Assembly (NCBI GenBank): GCA_965248075.1
Contig: CBDFIL010000003.1
Location: 1-64,000, forward strand
DNA length: 64,000 bases
Reading direction: 5' to 3'
Origin: VXNE01 sp965248075
GTDB lineage: Bacteria; Pseudomonadota; Gammaproteobacteria; Pseudomonadales; Azotimanducaceae
Shown here: positions 45,601-54,031 of the stretch, in pieces
How the letters are laid out: each line of letters starts with the position of its first letter
Position numbering within the stretch: position 1 is the first letter of the stretch
The notes under the pieces: generated by a model
Databases searched by the model: none
What the model saw: the letters and a program-made list of their open reading frames with translations, nothing else
What the model was told of the DNA's origin: nothing
Position numbers and translations under genes: made by a program

Positions 45601-48600
45601 TTCGAAACCCGTCACCGCCTCGCTAAAGGTGATCGTCACTTCGAACGCGCCGCCCACGGGCCCGGGGGCATCGCTGGTGATCTCCACTTCCGGTCCCGTA
45701 AGGTCCGCCTCGATCACCAGAGGCTCCGCCGCTCGGTTGCGGTTGCCGGCTCCGTCCCGGGCCACGTTCGATCCCACCTCCACCCTGACCTCACCGGTTG
45801 CTTCCGGAGTGATCGTCACCGTGTAAGTCCGTGAGGACACTCTGTTGAAATTCGACGCCGTCCCGTTGCTCACACCAATATCCGTGAGGGTGAAGCCAAG
45901 CACGCCCTCGGAAAAGCGGATCGTCACCTCGAAGGCACCGCCCACCGGGGCCGACGCCTCCGTCTGAATCTCTACCCGCGGTCTGGTCTCGTCCCCGGCC
46001 CGAGGCCGAAGGACCTCGATGGTGTAGGTCCTCATGGTTGTGGCGTCCTCTGCCGTCACTACGACTGCGATGGTTGTCGTCTCACCCTCGATCAGATCGA
46101 TTTCGCTGCTCGCACTCCCACTGGTAACCAGCGTGCCGTTGACCGCCACCGTCGCGCCGGCGTGCTCCGTGGCCGGCGTCACCGTCACCCTGTCCACGGC
46201 GTTCCCGACGTCGACTCTATAGTCCGTGGTGCCCACGGCGAACACCGGCGTCAGCGTCCCCGATGAGATGGTCAGTCCTGACAGGTTCGCGTTGTCGCTG
46301 AGCGGTCGGGTCACGTCGATGGTGGTGGTCTGGGTGGGCGTCCCGTCCGCGGCCGTCACCGCCACCGTGATGCGGGTCACGTCATTCTCGGTCAGGGCAA
46401 TGTCGTCGCTGGCAGTCCCACTGTCCACCAGCGCGCCGTTCACCGTCACCGTCGCTTGGGCGTCTGCCGTCGTCGGCGTCACCTGCACACTGTCTGTAAG
46501 GGCCTCCACGCGGACGGCGTAGCTCGTGGTCGTCGCGGAGAAATCCGGCATCAGCGCCCCCTGCGAGATCGTCAGGTTCGACAGGTTCGCGTTGGTGCCG
46601 CTGCCAAGGATCTCCACGGCCACCTCTACGTTGCTCGTGTCGAACCCGTCCGTGACGGCGTAGCTAAACGTGTCGGTGCCGGTGACGTTGGCGTTGGGCG
46701 TATAGGTGACGGTGGTGTTGTTGGGGTTGATCGCGGCGGTCCCCTTGCTCGGGGCCGTCGGGAACCCCACCTCGACCACGCGGAGGGTAGTCCCCGGGTC
46801 CACGTCCGAGTCGTTTTCCAACACGCCAATGACGACGGGAATGTCCTCGCTGGTCTCGGCGTTGTCAGTCACCGCCACCGGCGGGTCGTTCACGGCATTC
46901 ACGTCAATGGTGATGGTGTATGCCTTGTCGCTGTCGTCCGTGCCGTCACTGACCTTGAAGTTGAACGTCGCGAAAGCGGCGCCGAAGGCGTTGGTTGGCG
47001 GAGTGTACGTGAGAGTGCCGAGCTCGTCCTTCGTCACCTGGAGGGGTGGGCTGACGCTGGCGATGGGTGTGTCGCCAACCGACATCGTCCCCTGGTTCGA
47101 CCCGGGCAGTGAGGTGATCTTCACGTGCCCCAGCGTGGCGCCGGCGTCGACGTCCGAGAAGGCGAAGTCCGCCTCACCAAAGGTGTACGAAAAATCCTCG
47201 TCGGTGGACACCGTCTTATCGGAACTCGTGAGGGGGTCGTTCACGGCATTCACGTTAATGGTGATGGTGTATGCCATGTCGCTATCGGCCACGCCGTCAT
47301 TGACCTTGAAGGCGAACGTCGCGAAAGCGGCGCCGTTGGCGTTGGCCGGCGGGGTGTACGTGAGATTGCCGCCATCGAGCCCGGTCTTTGTCACCTGCCT
47401 GGGCGTGGTGACACCGGTGATGGCCGTGCCGCCAACCGACAGCGTCCCCTGGTTCGGCCCGGGCAGTGCGGTGATCTTCACGTGCCCCAGTGTGGCGCCG
47501 GATTTGACGCTCGCGAAGCCGAAGTCGTCCTCCTTAAAGATATACGCCGTGTCCTCGTCGATGGACACCGTCTTGGCGGAAGCCGTGGGGGCGTCGTTGA
47601 CCGGCGTGGCGGTCGTGGTGGCTGCCAAGCCGCGACCGGAAGCGTTCTCGGCACGCACCGCAAACGTGTACAGGGTGCCGTTGAGCAGTCCGGTCACGGT
47701 GGTGGTGGTAGTGCTCGCACCGCTGTCGCTGATGTCGGTGAAGGACGTGCCATTGTCGATGCTGACCTGGTACTTGGTGATCGTGGGGTTGTTCGGATCG
47801 TCCCAGGACAGCGTGGCCTGGCTGTTACTCGGCGTGGCCGAGAGGTTCGTCGGGGCGTCCGGCGAGGCCACCACCGGCGTGGCATCCACGGTGGCTGGCC
47901 AACTGCTGTCCGCGGAGCCCTGTGCGGAGTCCTGTGTCGCCAGCACCGTGAAGGTGTAAGCGGTGCCATTGGCCAACGAGTCAATGGCAGCGATTGTCTT
48001 CGACCCCGAACCGGCCGACACGCTCACCGAGCTGCCGCCCGAGACGTCTACCCGATAATCGGTGATCCCGGGGTTCCTGTCCCACTCCAGGAAGACCCGG
48101 CTGCTGTCCGGCGTCGCCACCAAATTGGCCGGCGCGGGCCACAGTGGCGTGGCAGTCGCGGTGGATGCCGCGCCGTAACCCCACCAGTTCACCCCGCGCA
48201 CCGCCAGCGTGTACCCGGTGCCGTTGGTCAGACCGGTCACGGTGGTGGTGGTCGTGCTCTTACTGCTGTCGCTGATGTCGGTGAAGGTCGTGCCATTGTC
48301 GATGCTGACCTGGTACTTGTAGATCGAGTCGTCGCCCGGATCGCTCCAGGACAGAGTGGTCTGGCGGTCGTCACCCGCGGTGGCCGTGAGGTTGTCCGGG
48401 GCCGGCATGGACACCGGTCTGGCCGTCACGGTGGGCGATTCCTTGCCGTGCAGCGCCCGCACGCTGAAGGTGTACAGGATGCCGTTGGTCAGTGGATAAA
48501 CGATGTCGGTCGTCGTCGAACCCGATCTGCGAGGAAGGAATTTGGTTCTATCCACGATGTCGCTGCCTCTGGCATAGGTAAAATAATCGCCGATGCCGGC

Positions 48601-49812
48601 GTGGCCGTTATTCCACTCCAGGGTGACCCGACCCTGGCCCGCCGTCGCCACCAAACCGGTCGGCGCGGGCCACAGTGGAGTGGCCGTCACGGTGGATTCC
48701 ACGCCGTCATCGGTATTATTCACCGCACGCACCGCAAACGTGTACTGGGTGCCGTTGGTCAGACCGGTCACGGTGTAGCTGGTCGTGGTGTCATCGCTGC
48801 CGCTGATGACGCTGAAGGAGCCACCGTCGGTGCTGTACTCGTACTCGTCGATTGTGCTGTCGCCCGGATCGTCCCAGGTAAGACCGATCCGTCTGTCACC
48901 CACCTCGGCCTCGAGCTTCGTCGGGGCGGCCGGCACCGGTGCAGGCGTGGCGGTCACGGTGGATGCCGCGCCGTTACCGCCAGCGTTCACCGCCCGCACC
49001 CTAAACGTGTACTCGGTGCCGTTGGTCAGGCCGGTCACGGTGTAGCTGGTCGTGGTGTCACCGCTGTTGGGGATGTCGGTCCAACTGCCGTAGGTCCCCG
49101 TGTCTGTTTTCCGGCGATACTGGTACTTCGTGATGGTGTTGTTGGCCGGATTGGCCCAGGACAGAGTGACCTGGCCGTCATCCGGCGCGGCCGAGAGGTT
49201 CATTGGGGCGGCCGGGGTGCGAATTTGCCCATTGACCCTGATTTGTAACACAGTGAAATTAATCGAACTCCACACGGTTGAGCCCGGGGCGCGCAGGTGG
49301 CGTTCATTCCTGATGCTCCACCCGATGGCCGAAGCGGAATCTTGGAGGGTAGATATCGTATTGTCCCATTGGGGGTAACTAGCACTGCCGTTAGGCGCGA
49401 AAACCATTTGCACGAAGTATTGGGTGTTTGCACTCAGACTGGCACCGGCAGGGGCGGTGAACGTTCGGAGTCCCGCCGCCACGTTGGCCGGGTTGTTCAA
49501 GGTATATAACGTATTGCCCCCCGGATCGCCCGATCCGTCGTCACCCCTCACCGTTACCGTCAGGGTTCCGCTACCCGGAGCCACGCCTACGCCCAACTCG
49601 ATACTTGTCAAGGAGTAGCCCAGTGTATTCTGGCCCGTGGTGAACCCCTGAGCATGATCATTGGGATTTACGGAAGTCTGACCGGCGTTAGATTGGCCCG
49701 TGTTGCTCACGAGCACGGTCTGGGCGTGCGCTGGCGCCGGAAAGCCAAGCATCAGCGTCGCGGCGGCGAGGAATACGCCGATGATTGTCAGCCGCGGGTC
49801 TTTGCTCCGCAT
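42661..49812 (-). CDS. Giant autotransporter adhesin with FN3, cadherin-like and Calx-beta repeats
   Basis: A 2,383-residue surface protein. A signal peptide (FLAAATLMLGFPAPAHA) is followed by an N-terminal jelly-roll-like domain. Six FN3 domains (about residues 199-737), three VCBS/cadherin-like repeats (about 738-1070), two cadherin-like beta-sandwiches (about 1071-1270), three bacterial Ig-like repeats with EDGAGNGNRAAEPLVIE joints (about 1270-1560), and two Calx-beta domains (about 1560-1787) come next. After a Gly/Ser-rich linker, a C-terminal barrel (about 1990-2383) ends in a terminal Phe (VLVRMSIPF), marking type V secretion. The ATG at 49812 gives the signal peptide. It probably mediates adhesion. 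Confidence 0.88.
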   Translation of the reverse strand: MRSKDPRLTIIGVFLAAATLMLGFPAPAHAQTVLVSNTGQSNAGQTSVNPNDHAQGFTTGQNTLGYSLTSIELGVGVAPGSGTLTVTVRGDDGSGDPGGNTLYTLNNPANVAAGLRTFTAPAGASLSANTQYFVQMVFAPNGSASYPQWDNTISTLQDSASAIGWSIRNERHLRAPGSTVWSSINFTVLQIRVNGQIRTPAAPMNLSAAPDDGQVTLSWANPANNTITKYQYRRKTDTGTYGSWTDIPNSGDTTTSYTVTGLTNGTEYTFRVRAVNAGGNGAASTVTATPAPVPAAPTKLEAEVGDRRIGLTWDDPGDSTIDEYEYSTDGGSFSVISGSDDTTTSYTVTGLTNGTQYTFAVRAVNNTDDGVESTVTATPLWPAPTGLVATAGQGRVTLEWNNGHAGIGDYFTYARGSDIVDRTKFLPRRSGSTTTDIVYPLTNGILYTFSVRALHGKESPTVTARPVSMPAPDNLTATAGDDRQTTLSWSDPGDDSIYKYQVSIDNGTTFTDISDSSKSTTTTTVTGLTNGTGYTLAVRGVNWWGYGAASTATATPLWPAPANLVATPDSSRVFLEWDRNPGITDYRVDVSGGSSVSVSAGSGSKTIAAIDSLANGTAYTFTVLATQDSAQGSADSSWPATVDATPVVASPDAPTNLSATPSNSQATLSWDDPNNPTITKYQVSIDNGTSFTDISDSGASTTTTTVTGLLNGTLYTFAVRAENASGRGLAATTTATPVNDAPTASAKTVSIDEDTAYIFKEDDFGFASVKSGATLGHVKITALPGPNQGTLSVGGTAITGVTTPRQVTKTGLDGGNLTYTPPANANGAAFATFAFKVNDGVADSDMAYTITINVNAVNDPLTSSDKTVSTDEDFSYTFGEADFAFSDVDAGATLGHVKITSLPGSNQGTMSVGDTPIASVSPPLQVTKDELGTLTYTPPTNAFGAAFATFNFKVSDGTDDSDKAYTITIDVNAVNDPPVAVTDNAETSEDIPVVIGVLENDSDVDPGTTLRVVEVGFPTAPSKGTAAINPNNTTVTYTPNANVTGTDTFSYAVTDGFDTSNVEVAVEILGSGTNANLSNLTISQGALMPDFSATTTSYAVRVEALTDSVQVTPTTADAQATVTVNGALVDSGTASDDIALTENDVTRITVAVTAADGTPTQTTTIDVTRPLSDNANLSGLTISSGTLTPVFAVGTTDYRVDVGNAVDRVTVTPATEHAGATVAVNGTLVTSGSASSEIDLIEGETTTIAVVVTAEDATTMRTYTIEVLRPRAGDETRPRVEIQTEASAPVGGAFEVTIRFSEGVLGFTLTDIGVSNGTASNFNRVSSRTYTVTITPEATGEVRVEVGSNVARDGAGNRNRAAEPLVIEADLTGPEVEITSDAPGPVGGAFEVTITFSEAVTGFEQSEITVTNGTVSSFNGSGTSYTAEITPSASGAVTVEVAADVAEDGAGNGNRAAEPLVIEGDLERPEVTIEGPAEPVGLAAFEVTITFSEPVEGFEPEDIQVSNGMVADFTEVSSSEYRATIKPAEAGQVVVVEVPEDMAEDGAGNGNRAAEPFEVEAKLVVSYQEEDYTATEGGGAVTVTVKLIQGWDGELAIPIRVTRPETTEVTDYALDGLGEWDAQEGTGRLTFPAEETEQTFTIEANHDGDGDDETVELGFGELPEIVLAGEPAVATVTLEDKGLVELEVSFGQAEYRIREGQQADIEVKMSPTADRRVEVPLVVALQGGTAPEDYSGVPASVVFEEGESEGTISVEVLADEVNDPGEGIVLSFGELPEAASGGEIWQTTVNFRQRRTAGQFSQTLEVALSVVARSVGESALTAIEGRFERHRQWSRLGAAGGAVPTVQPGSDHSVTGLGQGESQRIGSESLEGAGRRNAEGPVVPSAEGAAGARVAMGSSGESGDRESGVQGAWLQNVSVGGLAGLFGYGQGDVGVSTGSGMGPSGTGPMVGLGGQSGYGQDRFQGSRTGNSSLRSGLTEYSGVRDQGFSLAGTSFEMPLGKQEQGRGTSWVPVLWGQGDLQHFNGDLDRLGMNYRGRLDAAHVGLDLYANDKMLAGLSLMRSWGDMDYTDDGVDGVLESDLNTFHPYLYWQPNERVSMWGIGGLGQGQVDVKEPGRTHDFDADFRMLAGGVRAMLCSRPCNELALRADVFTAQLETEASEDIAKVRGEAHRARLMLEWVYDRPLSAGRSLSLKLEGGGRWDGGDADRGAGVETGFRLGYLDANHGLDVALHGRVLVVHESDYRDRGLGVQASWDPGEKQRGFRASVTSSWGQDGGGRTTLWDNADAVMRPAGMGATRMGAQYRMESEVAYAGMKAPGVPGLLTPYSRLRWSGQGRELVLGTAWSLPRRSKLALPSMLEMEAKRRENRTGTADLAVLVRMSIPF

Positions 49813-50021
49813 CACGCCCTGAATATCTGAGCGGTCCAATGCGCGACGACCCCTACAATGAGCGGTCCGGTCAGGATTTTTCTTCGCAGATTGGCGCGTC
49901 AACAAAGTTGGGGGCCATCCTTGTTCTGTTTCAGCCATTGTACAGCGTTGTTGTATGGATCATCCCGAAGGCCGAAGGATGCCTTATCATCGTGTTTTTC
50001 AACACAGAGGATAACCTGGAT

Positions 50022-50250
50022 GCCACATAGGTTCAACGCAGCGCGACGGCACAAGTTTGATAAGGCGCAGTACCGGGTGATCCACTGGGCGGAATATAAC
50101 GAGAGCCTGCGCCAGCGGGGTGATCTGACGATCTGGGTCAGTGATGAGGCTCAAAGTGTGTGGAGCGCGCCGCGCCGCACGTCACGGGGTGGCCAGCGGA
50201 GATACTCGAATTTGGCGATCGAGATATGCCTGACGCTGCGCACGGCGTAT
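50022..50250 (+). pseudogene. IS5-family transposase N-terminal fragment
   Basis: An ATG at 50022 opens MPHRFNAARRHKFDKAQYRV, then HWAEYNESLRQRGDLTIWVS and GGQRRYSNLAIEICLTLRTA, the typical start of an IS5-group transposase. The homology ends near 50250, where unrelated antisense coding begins, so the DDE domain is missing. It sits just upstream of the autotransporter gene, divergent from it. Confidence 0.75.
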
Positions 50251-50533
50251 CGGCTTGGTTCTGGTAGAGCTGGGCCTCACGCCAGCCGAGCGAGAGCGCC
50301 TGGTCGCGGATCGCGTCGACCTCGGGGATGGCCGACGACCGGACGGGCTGTGTGAAAGCCCAGTCGCCGTCCTCCGGGAAGCGGTACGGCGGGGCGGCCG
50401 GAGGGGACGTCTTCGGTGGAGGTGGTGCGTCAGTCGGCTGACCATCGACGGGGTCGAGCCGCGGCGGCGCATAGCGCTTCGGATCGAGCGACTGGATGGC
50501 CGAACGGAGCACCTCTTCTGCCAGGTGCTCCAT
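50245..50533 (-). pseudogene. Unidentified gene fragment between IS5 and IS256
   Basis: A frame from ATG 50533 reads EHLAEEVLRSAIQSLDPKRY, then a Pro-rich stretch, and IRDQALSLGWREAQLYQNQ before the IS5 junction. Its amino-acid make-up looks genuinely coding. I do not recognise the family; it may derive from a plasmid or integrative-element gene. Both ends are cut by transposon fragments. Confidence 0.4.
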
Positions 50534-50575
50534 CGCCCAGGCGTGGATGACGTTAAACTGAGTGCGGAGCGCGTC

Positions 50576-52000
50576 GGAGCTATGGTCGAATCTGGTGTAC
50601 GGATGAGTTGAGCGTGCGGCGTGTCTCTGCTGAAATCGAGTTTGCGATTTCACGGTTTCGGCAAGAGGAGCACACCGCACATGAGCAACGATAATGTGGT
50701 TTCGCTGGCGGCGCCAGCATCGGTTTCCGATCCGCTCACGGATCTTCTTCGCGTCGGCGCGCGGCGGCTGATCGAGGCGGCGGTGTCGGTGGAGTTCGGG
50801 GAGTATCTGTCGGCGTTCGAGGAAGAGAAGTTGCCAGACGGTCGGCGCCGGGTGGTGCGCAACGGTCATCTTCCGGAACGGCAGATTCTGACGGGGATCG
50901 GCGCGGTGGACGTTCGGGTGCCGAAGGCGCGCAGCCGGTCGGGATCGCAGGAGCCGTTCCGCTCATCGCTGGTGCCGCCGTACGTGCGCCGCAGCGCAAG
51001 CGTCGATGCGGCGATTCCGTGGCTGTACCTGCACGGGGTATCGACGGGTCAGATGCGCGCGGCGGTGTCGGCGCTGGTGGGCGAGGAAGCGGCCCGCGGG
51101 TTTGTCGGCGAACGTGGTGAGCCGACTCAAGCGGGTGTGGGATGAGGAGTGGGACGAGGAGTATCGGGAGTGGTGCCGGCGCGATCTTGCCGACGACTGG
51201 GTGTACGTCTGGGCGGACGGTATCCACAGTGGCCTGCGCGGTGACGACGGGCGCCTGTGCGTGCTGGTGGTGATCGGCGTAAACGCCCGTGGCGACAAGC
51301 ACTTCCTGGCCATCGAGGACGGGGTTCGGGAGTCCACGCAGAGCTGGCGCGAGGTTCTCCTGGGGATGCAGCAGCGCGGCTTCACGCGGCCGGCGAAGCT
51401 GGCGGTGGGTGACGGTGCGCTGGGCTTCTGGTCGGCGCTGTCGGAGGTCTATCCGCAGACCCGCAGCCAGCGCTGCTGGATGCACAAGACCGGCAACGTC
51501 CTCAACTACCTGCCGAATGTCCAGGCGCATCGCTGGCGCGATGCGTTGGCGAAGGCGAAGCAGGGCCTGCAGGAGATCTGGATGGCCGAGACCCGCGCCC
51601 AGGCCGAGCGCGCGTTCGACGACTGGATCGAACGCTACGAAGACAAGTACCCCAAGGCCACCGCGTGCCTGGCGCGTGATCGCGAGCAGCTGCTGGCCTT
51701 CTACGACTTCCCCGCCGCGCACTGGGCGCATCTGCGCACGACCAACGTGATCGAGTCGGCGTTCGCCACCATCCGCCATCGGAGCTCGCGGGCGAAGGGC
51801 TGCGTCACCCGCCGCACAATGCTCTCGATGATCTACAAGATGGGCATGAGTGCGGAGACGTCCTGGCGGCGGCTACGCGGCTTCCGTCAGCTCGGCAAGG
51901 TGATCGAGGGCGTGAAGTTCCACGACGGTATCGAGCTCACCGAGGACAGCAGGGCCGTCGCATGACCAACCCTCCGTACACCAGATTTGACAATAGCTCC
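50576..52000 (+). mobile_element. IS256-family insertion sequence
   Basis: Terminal inverted repeats of 30 bp match at 27 positions: the left one (50576-50605) reads GGAGCTATGGTCGAATCTGG and onward, the right one (51971-52000) is its near complement. A single transposase gene with a frameshift lies between. No target duplication is apparent (flanks GAGCGCGTC and AGGAGAACC), which suggests a deletion next to one end after insertion. Confidence 0.85.
50681..51965 (+). pseudogene. IS256-family (mutator-type) transposase, one frameshift
   Basis: The first frame from ATG 50681 gives DPLTDLLRVGARRLIEAAVS and VDVRVPKARSRSG, ending at 51145. The second frame carries VSRLKRVWDEEWDEEYREWC, DDWVYVWADGIHSGLRG (first catalytic Asp), AVGDGALGFWSAL (second Asp) and TTNVIESAFATIRHRS (catalytic Glu). 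The frames join at about 51090, where one extra C in GCGGCCCGCGGG disrupts EEAAGLSANVVSR. Otherwise complete, about 427 residues. Confidence 0.82.
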
Positions 52001-52009
52001 AGGAGAACC

Positions 52010-52064
52010 CGTCCGGACCCTAGCCCAACCCAAAAAAACACCTTGCAGAAAGGTGAAGAGTCCT
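52010..52064 (+). mobile_element. IS110-type right-end remnant
   Basis: The sequence ending TTGCAGAAAGGTGAAGAGTCCT (52043-52064) matches the right end of the IS110 element at 23650-23671, and the preceding AACCCAAAAAAACACC resembles that element's CAGCCAAAATACAC. No transposase adjoins it. It lies directly behind the IS256 element and its terminal CT touches the stop codon of the next gene. It may be the lost right end of copy B. Confidence 0.6.
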
Positions 52065-53982
52065 ACACCCGGTGCTCTCCGAGCCCGAGCGCCACGTCAA
52101 AGCGCCATAAGCCATTGCGGACCAGGAGTTCCTCGTCCTCCGCGAGTACGTAGCCCGTATCCACGAGTTCACACGCCGCCTGCCGCACGCGCGCCGCGTA
52201 GGCTTCCCGTCCTCCGTAGCGGCGCTCGAGCGTCCCGGAGTCGAGGAATCGCGTGAACCCCGCGAATGCGGCCGCCTGCCGGGGAGCGCCCTGCTCCGGA
52301 TGGCGCGGATTCCAGCCGGTGTGCACGCCCACGGGAACCGTGATGTCCGGCAGGCGCACGCCGGCGATCTCATTCAGGCCCGGCCCCACCGCCGAGACCA
52401 GGCGCGGGCGCGCGGCGCCCCGTCGGGCCGGGAAGCGGCACACGCCGCGCGCGGCCTCCGGCCCGAGATCCAGGGCGTACAGGCCGCCGAGCTGTTCGGG
52501 GTCGAGCGTCTCGATGCCGAGTTCGGACTCGAATCGCGAGAGCACACTGTCGCGCTCGACCAGGGTGTCGTCGGCCAGGCGCGGCACGGCGCTCGGCGGG
52601 GGCTCGCGACCGGCGGCCACCCAGCGGTCCAGGTTGATCAGGGCGGCGCGCACGAGAGGCGAGTGATCGACGACATTGAACGTGTACCGCGTCCGGATAC
52701 CGGTGAGGGGGAACTCATCCGTCGGCGGCAGGACACCATTGATGTGGTGTGTCCCGGCAAAGGCGTAGCGGCGTTCGTCGGGATGCTCCGGGAGGTCGCC
52801 GCTGCCGTCCGCGACCGTGTGTATCAGGGCCGCGTCGCCACGCCAGTACTCCCAGGAGGTGTTCGTGAAGAAGACCTTCGGCATGGCCTGCTCGCGGTCG
52901 AACAGGCCGGCCGCCGCATCCGTCTCCTCGTCACGCGTCGCCACGCCGGCAAAGGGAAAGGTCTGACCCGGTCCCGGGGTGCCGAGGCTCGATGGCTGCG
53001 CGAAGCGATGGTTGAAGTCCCCGCGCTGCCCGCCGGCGATGTGCGCAAGGATGCCGTCGAAGACCCGGCCCTCGGCTTCGTCCCGGTTCAATCCGAGGTA
53101 CAGGAAGTGGCGCAGGACACGGCCGGTCTGGCTGGCTCCGAACGCGTGCACGCGCGGGAATCCGCCGGACAGCGGACTGCGGTCGTCCCCGGCGCGCAAC
53201 GCCGCCGCCGCATCGCGCAGGGCCAGGAGTCCCGTGCCCACCACCGGTGCGCCCTCGGCCGTGTAGACGAGCGTGTAGACCGCCCCCGCACGCAGCCCGC
53301 CCGGACGGTAGATGGCGGCGCCGTCCGGCACCACGCGGCCGTCGCGCTCCCGTGCGAAGCGCCAGGAGTCTCTCGGCAGAAGCTCGGCTTGTGCGTTGTC
53401 GTCGCGCTGCACGAAGAGCCGCGCATCGCGGTCGTCGAGGTCCGCCGGCGGGTAGGCGACGTCCCCGAGTTGGCCGAAGTCGTACCAGGGAGTATCCCTC
53501 TGCGGCTGGATGCGGCACACGGCGTCGCCTCGCAGGGGCTGTCCGTCCCGCTCGGCGTATGGCGCGTCGAAGCGCACCCCTTCCCGAACGTCCCACTGCC
53601 AGCCGATGCAGGCGAGCGCAAAGCCCTGCCGGAACAGGAAGCCGTCGCCCGGCGCGCACGGGTCCGCCAGCAGGTCCATCGGCTGCGCGCGGTTGAATTG
53701 CGAGAACCCGAGGCGGCGCCCCCGGTTGGGCACATCCACCAGGAGGGACCTGGCCGAACCGGATTCCGGTGCGACCAGGGTGAAGTCCCCGGCGAAGTGC
53801 ACACGCCCATCACGACCGCGCGGGGCGAGGTCCAGGTCGACGATACGGCTGTTCGCCGGATGGAGTGGGTCCACGGCATACTCGATACGTCCTTCGATGC
53901 ACTCGAACGGGCCGAAATCGCCGAATTCGCGCCCGTCGGCATAGGGCTTCCTCGAGCGGATCTCGAAGCGGGTCGCGGTCAT
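52063..53982 (-). CDS. Alpha/beta hydrolase-domain protein (PF20091-like)
   Basis: A 639-residue enzyme. After an all-beta N-terminal part come FALACIGWQWDVREG, AVYTLVYTAEGAPVVGTGLL and the nucleophile elbow HAFGASQTGRVLRHFLYLGL (Ser in G-A-S-Q-T-G). The later DRWVAAGREPPPSAVPRL and TVPVGVHTGWNPRHPEQG are typical of this large hydrolase family of unknown substrate. The stop codon lies within the IS110 right-end remnant, so the last residues may have been altered by that insertion. Confidence 0.75.
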   Translation of the reverse strand: MTATRFEIRSRKPYADGREFGDFGPFECIEGRIEYAVDPLHPANSRIVDLDLAPRGRDGRVHFAGDFTLVAPESGSARSLLVDVPNRGRRLGFSQFNRAQPMDLLADPCAPGDGFLFRQGFALACIGWQWDVREGVRFDAPYAERDGQPLRGDAVCRIQPQRDTPWYDFGQLGDVAYPPADLDDRDARLFVQRDDNAQAELLPRDSWRFARERDGRVVPDGAAIYRPGGLRAGAVYTLVYTAEGAPVVGTGLLALRDAAAALRAGDDRSPLSGGFPRVHAFGASQTGRVLRHFLYLGLNRDEAEGRVFDGILAHIAGGQRGDFNHRFAQPSSLGTPGPGQTFPFAGVATRDEETDAAAGLFDREQAMPKVFFTNTSWEYWRGDAALIHTVADGSGDLPEHPDERRYAFAGTHHINGVLPPTDEFPLTGIRTRYTFNVVDHSPLVRAALINLDRWVAAGREPPPSAVPRLADDTLVERDSVLSRFESELGIETLDPEQLGGLYALDLGPEAARGVCRFPARRGAARPRLVSAVGPGLNEIAGVRLPDITVPVGVHTGWNPRHPEQGAPRQAAAFAGFTRFLDSGTLERRYGGREAYAARVRQAACELVDTGYVLAEDEELLVRNGLWRFDVALGLGEHRV

Positions 53983-54031
53983 GTTCGGGGGTCCTGGCTG
54001 GGGCGCCGCAACGATGCGTCAACTCGCGCGT

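Noticed and set aside
47690..49050. Regularly spaced DNA repeats resembling a CRISPR array
   Set aside because: The repeated units are about 270 bp apart and encode the TVTGLTNGTxYTFxVRA strand of successive FN3 domains.
47125..49248. A 707-codon plus-strand frame opposite the autotransporter repeats
   Set aside because: Its repetitive Gly/Arg pattern simply mirrors the FN3 and cadherin-like coding repeats on the other strand.
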